Assembly (NCBI GenBank): GCA_916610825.1
Contig: OU744451.1
Location: 20,423,482 to 20,487,481, forward strand
Length of the DNA stretch: 64,000 bases
From: Haliclystus octoradiatus
Lineage: Eukaryota; Cnidaria; Staurozoa; Stauromedusae; Haliclystidae
Reading direction: 5' to 3'
Part shown: piece by piece, positions 11,560-23,500 of the stretch
Layout: each line of letters begins with the position of its first letter
Numbering within the stretch: position 1 is the stretch's first letter
Notes under the pieces: generated by a model
Seen by the model: the letters and a program-made list of their open reading frames with translations, nothing else
What the model was told of the DNA's origin: nothing
Databases searched by the model: none
Translations under genes and position numbers: made by a program

Positions 11560-11949
11560 TAAAACTGGACTACTCTTTGTTTCATTTATACATGGCTCTA
11601 CTTGTATATTATTGTTATTATTGTTATTATTATAATTAATATAGTACGAACATTTCATTTTAAATTTATCATCATCATCTCCATCTAACATTTTGAATTT
11701 GATTTTAAACCACCATATTTGATATAACCACAAATATAATAAGATTTACCTAACTTTTTTGTAATACATATAATGCAATATAAAATAAATGTTATATTTT
11801 TGATATGTCTTGTTTGGAAGTTAATGTGTGCTGGTTCAAATTGCTGCAATATAAAGTTGATCGATGGTAATCGATATCGGAAAGCAATCCAGAGAGCCGA
11901 CTTCCGAATGTTACGAGAGAGTCACAATACCGTATTATTAACACCTTCA

Positions 11950-12093
11950 GCAACGTCACCTTGACGTCCCGGTGACGTCTCAGTGACGTAAAAAATTGTC
12001 TACTGGTACACTGTCGATAGACGTCCCCGCCGACGTCTCCGAGACTCTCCAGTGACCTTCAGAGACGTCACTTGACGTCGCAGGGACGTCTCC
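11950..12093. repeat. GACGTC subterminal repeats of the transposon
   Basis: About nine ACGTC/GACGT-type words occur in about 145 bp next to the right TIR, many as GACGTCTC or TGACGTC. Such clusters are typical transposase-binding subterminal repeats in CMC-type elements; binding here is inferred. The left end has fewer copies. Confidence 0.65.
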
Positions 12094-12107
12094 GTGTTTG
12101 CTGGGTA
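12094..12107 (-). repeat. Right terminal inverted repeat
   Basis: GTGTTTGCTGGGTA is the exact reverse complement of 2203-2216. The bases that follow (ATCTCTT) do not match the left flank beyond the outer TA. Confidence 0.8.
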
Positions 12108-12584
12108 ATCTCTTCGAACTTTGAATATTTTTCGAATTAGTCGAACGCCAACGTCAATTTGAAAATTCTTGCAAATTAATTTGTTTTTAAGCCCCGCGAT
12201 AGATTATTCATTTCAAAACAGATTGTTTGCTCAGTGTTCTCACAAATTATATATCAAAATAGCCTTTTTAAAAGTGAAATGTTTTATATCTCCATTTTGA
12301 GAAAAGTAATGAACGGCATTTTGTTTCATTAATAAATTAAATTAAGACCTCAAGTCTCTATATGTATTGCTGATATCAACACTACATGAAATAGGTCTAC
12401 GTTTCTTTGATTTCAAAACATATTTTGTCTGGCCTAGTTATACTGGTAATTCAATGTAATTCAGTATTTCGTATTGTTTTAATTATCATAAAAACGATTC
12501 AGTTTCAAGTTTCACTTGTTCAAACAATTTACACGCAGCTTTTAAATTCAAAGCAAAATATTTTTGTTCTGGAGAATTCAATTT
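12108..12584. other. AT-rich flank right of the transposon
   Basis: No gene was seen. It shares the 21-bp word near 12539 with 1799-1819, and it is absent from the second copy of the surrounding dispersed repeat. Confidence 0.4.
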
Positions 12585-12905
12585 GAAGTCGATTTGGCTG
12601 CCCGCTAGATTATCGACCTATGAAATTTTTCAAAATCTCTGAATTTTTTAATGTAATGATATCAAATAAAATATCAAATGAAGTATATTATTTTAAAACA
12701 ACGTCATAGACCCATACTTTTCATACAACAAATTTGTTACTGTACACGGTTATCTCGACACAAATGTTTGCATAATTTCCCGACAACGGATTATCCGTAT
12801 TATTTCGCCAGTAAGACGTACATAAGTCGCGGACAGACACAGAAATATAGTGATATATAAACAGACAGTATTATGTATATAAGTGATTGATTATTTTATA
12901 ATTAT
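12585..12905. repeat. Dispersed repeat, copy A, second part
   Basis: This matches 29385-29720 in direct orientation. Shared words include CATAATTTCCCGACAACGG, TCTCGACACAA and TTCATACAACAAATTTG. It completes the repeat begun at 860-1365, which the DNA transposon interrupts. Confidence 0.75.
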
Positions 12906-14153
12906 AATTGTACGTGACGAAACATAAATAAAAGTGTTCTCAATGATATAAATTCAAAGCAATACAGAAAGAGCAATGATAATTATAGACTGAATAGATT
13001 GCCTGAAGAGAGTTCTTGACCGAACCTCAGAGTAGCTGACTAAGCTCATAATATTTGAGTCGACCATTCTATTGATTATTTTATAAATCAAATGCAACAC
13101 GTGCACTCTATCTTTTCATAGAGATCTCTAGCCCGTATTACATTTTATAAAAAATGTAATATCAGATTTTTTTCTATCATAGTTCAACATGAAAACTAAT
13201 TTTGTTTTATCCAGCAGGGTTTATCAATAAGAAGACGTGAGCATCTTTTCGATCCATATTTGACGCATATACAATACAGCCAAACAATCAGTGTCTTTAC
13301 ATGATTTTCCTCAAAAGGGAATAAAGAACGATATAACCGATAATATTGGTTAAATTATATTGTTGTAATAAATGTGAGAAAAACCACTGATATAACCAAT
13401 CAACATCCATTCCAAGTTTCGCAGAAAATGAAAGGCCAGGGAAATAAACGTTGTAAACAACCAATAGCTGTTTTGTTTGAGGCCTTTTGCGTTTCAATAA
13501 GGATTCGAGCGAATATTTAACAATAAAATTAATCGTTTGGAGCCTTGAAAAACAAAACGAGTAATAACGTAAATTTGTTGAAAATAAGGATTTATGTAAA
13601 CTAATTATTTTACATCTTCTTGTTTGTCGCCTTGCTGAAGTAGTAATGCTAATTGAGCAACAATGCCGCAATTTTGTTGAACATTATAGAATAATGTCTT
13701 CATCTCCAAGTTGAGAAATACCGAAGAAATCTAATTTGCGTGATACATTTGCTGCGAGCTGGTACTTATTTTATGCAAGCATTATCCGACTCCTCAAATC
13801 AAAACATCTATACCGATCTTCAATTTCCAGTCTTGCAAATGATCGTAAATGTGCTTCTCTTTAAGAGATCAAATCTCGCTTGCAATGAAAAGAGGATGGG
13901 AAGCACTTTGTACTCATTTTATTCCCACATTTTTCATATAATAAAGTCCGTACGAAGTGCTTTCCATGAAGTAATATCTCTATATATATTTACTTGTTTG
14001 TCTAATGATCACTCGACATGAATATTCCTAATAATGGTCTGTTTTCAATTGCATAAATGCTTCCTTCAGTGGTATGAAGGGATAGTGCTTTAGAGAGGGA
14101 TCGATGAGGTGCTAAATTATGATTGAACATTCTGATTATAATTTCTCGTGTAG
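12906..14153. other. Unassigned DNA before the first receptor exon found
   Basis: Open frames of 93-124 codons occur here on both strands, but none resembles a known domain or has a convincing exon structure. The missing 5' exons of the receptor (start codon, signal peptide) may be here or further upstream; I could not identify them. Confidence 0.4.
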
Positions 14154-14512
14154 CTCATTGCAAAGTTGAAAAGGATAAACTCTTTGGCAAAGAAGTGCTT
14201 TGGGGGAGAACAGCAGTTGGAAAAGTTGCTGAAATCAATTGCTCAAATTTCAATCAACGATTTATAGGTAAAAGACAGTAGATGGCATTATTAAAAAAAT
14301 AATTATTGTGAATTAAGTGGTCTAAATTTGACTAAATAAAGCTTAAATGCAATGATATTGACCCCAAATCTGATATTTAATTTGCTTTTTCAGGTGTTGC
14401 AACACGTCATTGTCATGCAATTGAAAGTAACATTTCTGATTCAAAAAGCAGATGGGGAGCTCCTGATCCATGCAGATGCTTACCAAAGAATATCTCTGAG
14501 TTCATTATTGAT
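14154..14512 (+). CDS. Receptor exons encoding the hormone-receptor (HRM) domain
   Basis: Exons 14154-14267 and 14394-14512 join through a split Gly codon (phase 1). Cysteines fall in HCKVEKDKLF, INCSNF, RHCHAIE and DPCRCLPKN. Trp residues lie in VLWGRTAVGKV and SRWGAPDPC. The W-G-R-T-A-x-G and W-x-x-P-D-x-C spacing is that of the extracellular hormone-receptor domain of class B and adhesion receptors. The first exon starts with 2 nt that complete a codon, so at least one upstream exon exists. Confidence 0.8.
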
Positions 14513-17500
14513 GTAAGTGTAGAATAAGAATAGCACCTTTTCCCATCGGCCATGTTCGTGTGGTATAATTTTACAATCCGGTGTCACGGATTTCATAATA
14601 CACTATTAGGGTACCAATGTTTTCTTTAAACAATTCTTGAGTGACTCATTGAACATGTGAAAAATTCTACTGTAACTTGTTCACGATGTATGTATATTAG
14701 ACTGATTCAAAAAAACTAAATTTTTAAAATGTGGATGGAATAATCGATTTTATTGTTGGTATTAGTAGTTAAATCATAAAAAAAGTTTTAAAAGTTTTTG
14801 TGAAGGCAACGCTCATTGCACGTCAAATGCATGTTTTGAATATCTTGATCACAAGAGCAGTGAATCTCAAATTCTCAAGCACACAAAAAGGCGCGAACTA
14901 CGTTCAAGGAAGATTTCGATCGATAATCTGAATGTCAACTTGAAAGTCGCTTTTGAAATAAAGGGATATATTTACATGCACACTTTAAATTTATGTTCCA
15001 ACGTAGAGGGGATTACAGTTGCATTGTAATAATCAATATTGACCTTTGGAGATTTCAGTATTTGGGCGAGCGGCTGTTACGAAATAATTGCAGAACATCA
15101 CGTGGGAATATAATTCTAATTCATACATTTTGTTGAAGAATAACTCGTTTTATTTCGTTCAAAAGTTCAATTACTCAGTCAGATTCGTTACTATTTTAAT
15201 ATTTATTTACAATTATCATATTTTATTGTATTGCTTTATACTCGATTTTACATATTCACATTCCATTTTAAGTAATATAAACATTTTAGTAATTTTCTAT
15301 ATCACTATTAATAAAATTTCAGTCTATGTAACAGCTTTACTTATCAGTCATAAAGACTTAAAGAGGAGGTGTGCGGTAACTCAGCTTAATTCATAGTCAT
15401 ATGTAACCTAGCCTCTTATTTATGTAACATATATAATCTGTTCTCTACTCAATATACTCATTCTGTTGATAACTTGTTAATTTCGCTTGTTTATTTTGAG
15501 TCATCTTAATATCGATTTTCATACATTTATAATTTATATATTTACGATCTTCAAGGAGCAATCAAGGATCGATAATATCACCACTACTATTTAATATCTA
15601 CGTAGCAGACTTTTCATTTCTTCCAATAACCTCTTCCATCATACGATACGCAGATGATACAACGCTATACTATTCCTCCAACCACAAAAACACTGCTGTC
15701 GAACACCTCAACAAAGACTTGGAAAAGGTGCACCAATGGTTCCAGCTGAATTGTCTAAAACTGAACCCCTCAAAAACTCAATGCCTACTAATCACTCACA
15801 TTCCAGAACCCGACATTCAGGTTACGAGCGCAAATCTTCTAAGTACTAATCAAATACATAACAAAGACATTACAATCGATGATGTAACCTTACCTTGGCT
15901 CAATATAATAAAGATACTCGGTGCTTTAAAGATACATTGACAGTAGATTAAACATGAGATGTCATCTTCCCAATTGCATCAGAAAAGCCAATCTCTCCCT
16001 ATATCAAATCAAACAGGTTAAAAAATCCCTAAACCCACACCCTACCAATGCACTTTACAAGACATACATCCGTCCTCACCTAGAACATTGTAGCCTACTT
16101 CTTCTTGGAATTAATTAAACGGATAGACTAAAATTAGAAAGAATTCAACAAAAATCACTAAAACACCTAACACGACCCAATACTGGAAAAGAATATCGTC
16201 TTCCATCTCTACACGTCGGAGAAAAATAGTAAAATTAACCAATATGATCCACAAAACACACATAACAGAAACTCCAAAACTTTTACACTCCCTCTTCAAG
16301 ATATCCAACACTAAATATGCGTCATCTTGCCGTCCAAACAAACTCATCCCAGCCATTTGCAGAACAACCCTGATTAAATGGTCAGTTGTAGCAGTAGGTA
16401 CTAGAGTCTGGAACTTTAACCCGGAAGTAATACGTGGGGAAGCAATAAAAACATTCAAAGAGTCAACTCTTGCGTATTTGACATCCCTGGTATGGAAAAT
16501 AAATTATTGGTTTATGTCAATCAGCTGTCGATGGTTAGATTATAATGTTATAAATATCAAAAACACTAGCATTCTCGTCATAAATATAATACAATTAGCA
16601 TAATTATGGAACTTGTCTCGTTTAAAAAACGAAAAAATAATAATTATAATTATAATGTTAATGATAAAAAAAAATAAATAAAAAATAAAAAATAAAATAA
16701 AAAATAATTAAAAAAAAATAAAAATTATATTATATTATTAATACTATTATCCTTATCATTATTTCTACTAATTTACAATATTATAATTAATAACTTACTT
16801 TTAAATTCGTATCAATGTATAAACGAGCATTTGCTCATTTTGGTTACGAATCGAAATAAAATTATACACACACACACAAACTTTCCTGCAATCGCTGTGA
16901 TGTAATTGTTCTAATATATTTTATACGCTATCGCAGTCTATGCATCATATTACCATCAACATAGTGTTCTGCAAATAATTCGTCACAAGCCCTCGACCGA
17001 AGTCTCAGAAGACCGATTGCACTATTTATTGTTGCGGTATGATTATAAATCTCTCCGTGGTGAAAAATACATTTAAATTGTGCATATAAATATATATTTC
17101 ATCTACTCATTTTTAGCGCGATCTTCATGTTGAAATTCAGATTATTCATCAAAATCTTTCTTGAACGCAGTTCGTGCATTTTTGTGCACTTGAGAGTTTG
17201 AGATACAGTGCTCATGTGATCACGATATTCTAAACCTTATAGTTGTCAATCGATTTATCCATTAAGCCTATCAACACTGTCATCATATTCCCACGCTTGA
17301 CAGTTTCAATCGCGAATTAGATTTGGCACATAGTTGATAACTTTCATAAGGTAAACGCCAATTTCCCACACTTGTACAATGGCTGATTTCAACTGAGAAT
17401 CACGGAGGATACCATGCATTTCAAACAATTTATTTAAAATATATCGTGACAGATTCTGAAATTTTAAGCAGTATCATAGAACTTTTCACATCAATAGCAT

Positions 17501-20500
17501 TGTTGTCATCGAAAAATTATCAAGAATTATTTATGGAAAATTGAATAAATTCGTTCTTGAAATTTTTCAGCGATTTAACGATGGAGTTTGTGTATTAATT
17601 AAGAGGGCAATGTGCATTTACCATTTTTAGAATTTATGATTAAAATACTAATAGTAACGATGAAATCGATGATCCCATCCACCTTTCCAATTTTGAGTTT
17701 TTTAGACCAGTCTAATGTATATGTATGAATGTATTTATTTGACTAATGTTACTATACATAAGTTTCAAAAGCTTTTCATACAATCTGGGAAAGCCCGCAA
17801 CATTTACTGCTTCATTAATTGAAAGACTTATAAATACTTACTTCTGATGATATATATCAGATCAGATCGAAGTACTAAAACCGTATCAATATTTTTAATA
17901 TTGTATTTGCTAGATGGTTGTCCAGGTATATTCTTGTTACTCCTAATTGAGTCTTTTTCAAGTTAAACTGTGGACAAATTTAAAAAAATATATATAAAAT
18001 TGCGTACAAAAACTGAATATTTCATTGCTGACATGTGATTATTCAAATTAATGCAATTATTAATTGATGACATGATTTCGATTCTACCATGAGTTAAGAT
18101 TTTGATCACATTGGTTTAGAAATATTGATGTGTTGCTAAGCTTTCTAATTCCAATAGGATGAGGCAAAAGCATTTTCCGTTACTCGGTGTTTCACGCCGT
18201 GAAACTGAACGCATGACGTAAAACTCCGAGCAACGGAAAAGGATTTTCCCTTATCTTTGTGTCTATTCTATATTATTCTCTGTCTTAAAAAACATCGAGC
18301 ACTCTTACATACATGTGTTCACGACATTTTTCATTATATTATTATAATTCCAATAGGAATAGGTATTCCTTATACTGAATATCAAATAGTAATGTTTGAT
18401 CTGAAGCTGTGTCAGGACCCTATTACAAATAAGGGGGAACATTTTTACTTTGGCGTTTTTCAAGTCTTGCAGGTGGGCTCGTAAGACGTTCATTTCATTG
18501 TGCAACCAATTACTTACAGAATAAATTTCCTGGGACTTGAATAAAGATGAAAAATAAAAATTACCAATATTATCTACGCATTATTAACAGTAGCACAGGC
18601 ATTTCAATTTAATACTGAAAATTCTATAGCATTATGTTCATATTCAAACTATTCGATTACCATGACTGGGCTAGCAGATCTGCTAGTTACGTTGTGTTCT
18701 ATCCCTTCTTGATGTTTCGTTATTGATCTACAAATATCTCATATAAATCAAGTTTAGATTAGTGTTCCCGTTACTTTATCTTTTAGAAGAATTCACTTTC
18801 TGGAATATCAGAGCTAATTTTGGCAAGTAAAAGGCTTTACAATATTAGTTTAAAATCAATGTATTATGATAATTACTTAAAGCAAACATTGGATGTAATG
18901 ACAATTGCCAACAAGAAAGACTTCACAACAATAAAAGAAAGCCTTCTGGGAAGTTTTATTAAGGTAATTTAGAGCAGAAAAGCTTCAGAAATCACGCAAT
19001 TCTGAATACAACTAATAAATCAAGACACAATAATTGATGACGCCTTTACATATTCCCTGTGTAAATCAGTATCTGAGAATGAGATAGTTCACAAATCTGA
19101 AGTATTCATATAAGGAAATTACTGTGCGGATATCATCGAATACTTTTACTTAAATCCTATAATGGGTAGTGGTTATGGGTTTGGATCTTAACCAGCAGGG
19201 TTCAGCACCCAATGTTTATCTACAGGGTCGGGTGCACTACCACTCCTGGTCAGTCGAGGCATAAGACCATAAAATGCAAACAATTTCAAAATATCAATAA
19301 GTTACCAGCCATCTTTGTGAAAAAAGCATCAAACGTGCATTGTTTGGTGATAAATGTTAGGATAAGTGAGAAATCCAAAAGAGATAAAATAGTTTGTAAT
19401 TATTAGTTATATTATGAATCTAATGTTTGAATTTTTACATGTATCGCTCTGATTCCATTATTTCACCGGAGGGACTGGTGCACTACTACTCTGAGTCAGA
19501 AAGAGGCACTTAACCATAAAATGCAAACAGATTCAAAATACTAATAATTTATTAACCACGTTTGTGAAAAAAACATCAAGCGTACCATTGTTTGGGATAC
19601 ATGTTAGGATAAATGAGGAATCCATACAAAACAAAACAATTTTTACAATTTTGTACTTGTACTTATTAGTTTTGTTATTAATCTGCCAATCTATTAATGA
19701 AAGAAATAGAGTGCTTCTTTAATCTTCATGTTGGAAATCTATAGAGTGTTCCTATTTTGGAAATTTGCATTTAATTTCCTTAGTACATTGATAAGATCAA
19801 CATTGAAAATGTGAAAATGTGCAATACTCCACACCATGACGTAAGTCAAACATTACGAATACATATTCATTTTTTAATCATCAGTGGTATATACATTGTT
19901 TTTCTCCACAGAGAAAAGCCGTATTTCAAGAAGTTCATATTTCACATGAAAGTATAACATGATATTTTTAACGTACAAATATCCCTTTTAGCCAATCAGT
20001 GAACTCCATTTTCTGTAGTGACAACAAGTTTGTATTAAAAATCAGAAAGTCTAATACTGCAAAATTGAATAGGCTGATAGGTTTGAAGCATATTGGAGTT
20101 GAAGTTTCCGATCTGGACAGAATTTTAGCAGCTGAAAAGATGTTTATTTGGCATTTTTGTTGGAATGATAGACCCCCGTATTGTTGCTATACGCCAAAAG
20201 TACTCGTAATGGACTTCCCCCTAAACCGTTCCTATCGCCGTTTGAAGATTGTGCATGTCTGATGTTTATGACAAATACAGCACCTTTTCAAATCTTATAC
20301 CCAAAAGGTGACCATTTTTAACTGGTATATAACTGGACTAAAAATAATCTAGCATCTAATTAATTAAATGCCAATTCTATGCAAAAATGATGAAAAAAAA
20401 TGAGGACTTGAACCAACACTAGGCCATTTTGCCATGTTAAGTAGGCCATCTAGAAGCAAAAACGTGTAAATTGTATTGCAACCACTTTATTTACATCGTA

Positions 20501-23500
20501 AATTGTAAATTTACATTGTAAATTTCCTATTTATCTATATGAGATTTTAAATAAATTGAAAACTCAAAAGTTTACTCTTAACTGCACTTGATGGTAAATG
20601 TTTTTGTCTGATTAACATTTTTTGCTGTTGTTAATCTTCTAACAAACCAATCGTAGCTCATTGAGCTCACGTGCTGCAGCTTCTGAAATTCTAAGAAGGC
20701 TTTCTGTTAAATATTGAAAGGCTTAACCTTCCGCATTAGATCTGTGACGCCTAAAAGTTTCTAAATTTACTCCTATTCACGATGCACCAATAATTTTTTG
20801 TTACGTTTTTCGTTTTGTCATTTACATGCTTTCCATTTACTTTATAGGCCTGCAGGTTTTCACGATGTTTTACATCAGTAATGATGAATCATGTAACATG
20901 CGCTAACTTTTATATGCTAAATTTCTTTTAAGGAAATGAAATTTGAAATTGATTCCGCTGTTATCCACTTCTTGAAGAAGTACGGCTTATTTCGATTGCA
21001 ATGGGCAATAAATGTGTAAGGAAGTACTAGCTTGGCCTTATTTCATTCATAGTATGATATTAATTCTATTTTGAAATTTGAATGTTGTTTAGAAATCATT
21101 AACGTTAATGATTACAGACTGGATAGAGACTTAATAATAAATTCTATAATTGAGTTAACATCATACAAAGGCCATTTACACTGCAGGAAAGCAAGCACGG
21201 CACTCGTAAATCAGTACAATTTATTATATAATTTAAATTTGCGTTAACATCATATAAAGGATAATTCGCTTCTGAAAGGTATATTCCGCTTCTAAATACA
21301 AGCAACAAAGATCATCGATAAGTAAATTGGCTTCGATTATGTTTTGGGCACTGTATTCACTATATTTCTATCAACCTTTCTATTGTTGTGTCAAATGATT
21401 ATTGTTTTTACTTTTCAAAGTGTAAAGAAAATTGACATCATCAGTCTTACAACAGAGACGTTTGATTTGGATTGGGATATTGACGCATTAGAGAGGCAAT
21501 TCGATAAAGAGATGGTAAGAATTATTCCCTAGCATAATACCTTATTTCAATATTTATAGCAAGTAGAATTATTCCAGTAATCATTTCGTAGAATCTACTT
21601 AATATTAAACTGCTTCATCTGTTGAAGAACTTGAACTGGGATTGCTGTACGTTCCAAATACAAACTTGATTTCTCAAAACTAACAGCCCAGTATGCCTTA
21701 TTAGATTATTTACACTACCGCATCGATGTGTATTGTTTCATCTTTCTAATTCTAAAGATTCCTATCAAGCCTTTCAGCAAGTGCCTGTGTACACAAGTAG
21801 TACCACGATGAAGTATTACACTACATCAGATATTGTTGTTGGCAACATAACGAGAGCCTTTTTAGAACAACCTCGCTTTCAATATTACGTCATCTTGGCA
21901 TAATAAAGATAACGTATTGACCTAGAGTTAAATCATTAGTAGGTAATTAATAGTTACATCGAATAGCAATGCAAAATTAATGTATGTTATAATTATGCAA
22001 ATATTACTATCTATAAGCGAAATTAGTGTCTGTCCTTTGTCCATTACCTATCTGTCTCAGCAAATATTTCAAATCTGGAAAGCAAAACTGACATTGCATC
22101 AGCACGTGCAAGGTAACCTAGAAGTAGTAGAAAAACCAGTGTAAATGAAATATTTATCAGTTTTTGTTATGTAGGAGTTGTTGTTCAACTTGATCACAAT
22201 TGAGAGTTATACAGTTGATCAGTAGAAGTTTTGCTTTGCTATGTTTTAAAATCTAACTGAGATTCATGAAATTCATTTGCGAACAAAAATTCAATAGTTC
22301 GTTAGCTTTTAGTAAGTTGCTTCTGATTTGTGTATCGTATTGCTAAGCTGCTCATCCTATACCATACCATTCAAATATCAACGACTTGATATTTTGGATA
22401 GCGGGATCAAGTATAACGTCCTATCCCATAACATTATAGTCGCCCGCTTTAGCGTTTGGTAGAAATATATTTCTGGCAGTGAAATGTGTTGTGCAGAAGA
22501 AATTTGAATATAATTGTTGGAGATTGATGACGTGATATCAATCATTTACAAACGCAACGTAGAATATTCTGGATTATCTAGAACGCTGACACTTTATTAC
22601 GTCATTCTGCTATTGACGTAATAACTTCTTTGCTGTAATGCCGCCTATTGTTTTATAGAACTTTAAAGAACTTTGATAGTTTCTAGATGTTTCGTGTGCT
22701 ATGTAATAACGCTGATTAATGTTTCCTTTTATGATTTATGTATGCTAAAAATAACTTAGAAAACCATATAAATACCGCTTGTAACACAAAATAGATTGGA
22801 ACAGATAACTTCAGACTTTGATGAATAAACTGTGAAAATACAACTTGGAATGGCTTCTTACAATTATAGCTGTTGTACTAAGTAGTAGATTAAGGTCTAC
22901 TACTGGGTTCATCTGGGCGACTACACAAGTACGTATCAAGGTAACTCTTGATAGCGTACGAATAACAAAATTATTGGCGGGGGGTAACTAATTCCCGACA
23001 TAATGCTGGTATTCAAATTTGTAAACAGGGAATTTTCAATTTTTTCACAAAAACTTTATGTGTTCCAGTAAAGGGATCATGCACTCGTGATGTTGTACGA
23101 CAATCGAGAAGCAAGAATAAAATCGCCCGCGGCTAATATAATCATTACACTTCACCCGTGTCTCCTAACGTCACTCGTGCATGACTTTTGCGATGAAGCA
23201 TGGCAACACCCATGCATGAATGCTTTTTTAAAAGTAAAAACTTACCTATTTAATCGGTCTTCGCAGTTCTAAAACATTATCAACAAAACTTTTCTGTTTC
23301 GCTCACGAAGAATCTTATCGCGAGTTTTGTCACGTGACGTGGTCGGATTAGACGCCCATGATCAGTGCAGAAAGTTACACCATTATTTTTTAGTACTGTA
23401 ATTTCTGTAAACTGTTGACGATAAAAGATCAACAAAGATACACAGCATAAATGGTCATGATATATTAATTTAGCTTGAACAGAACAACATTTGGAATATT

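Larger units (their letters stand above)
11171..11593. repeat. Near-palindromic inverted repeat (PLE terminal repeats) after the DUF4806 stop
   Basis: Left arm 11171-11364 and right arm 11396-11593 are imperfect reverse complements (for example GTATTTGTTTCCTT against AAGGAAACAAATAC, and AAAAACAAACCAGTAACTC in both). The spacer is about 31 bp. Each arm carries a hammerhead-like motif pointing outward. The left arm starts two bases after the DUF4806 stop codon, so it forms the 3'UTR. The head-to-head arrangement resembles inverted terminal repeats of Penelope-like elements of a family different from the 43-48 kb array. Confidence 0.65.
2203..12107 (+). mobile_element. 9.9-kb two-gene DNA transposon with TIRs
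   Basis: The sequence TACCCAGCAAACAC at 2203-2216 is repeated exactly inverted at 12094-12107. If the outer TA is taken as a target duplication, the TIR is the 12-bp CCCAGCAAACAC. Both subterminal regions carry GACGTC/GTCTC words, densest on the right (11950-12092). Between the ends are two same-strand genes, a transposase-like ORF (3436-5406) and a spliced DUF4806 gene (6335-11169). TIRs, subterminal repeats and an accessory gene resemble CMC/EnSpm-type (CACTA/Mirage/Chapaev) elements, but the termini are not CACTA and I assign no family firmly. Later insertions inside it are a MITE and PLE fragments. It sits inside a dispersed repeat whose second copy lacks it, which supports its mobility. 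Confidence 0.8.

Noticed and set aside
13297-14021. Open frames of 124 (minus) and 93 (plus) codons upstream of the HRM exon
   Set aside because: No signal peptide, domain or fitting splice phase; cannot be supported as receptor 5' exons.
18173-18240. A full hammerhead ribozyme on the minus strand
   Set aside because: The 3' half fits, but the CUGANGA core is missing, so only an inverted repeat is reported.
19999-20262. 87-codon open frame between receptor exons, first thought to be a GAIN exon
   Set aside because: The flanking exons (18963, phase 0, and 20933, phase 0) already join in frame. No acceptor/donor pair of fitting phase surrounds this frame, and it shows no recognisable domain.
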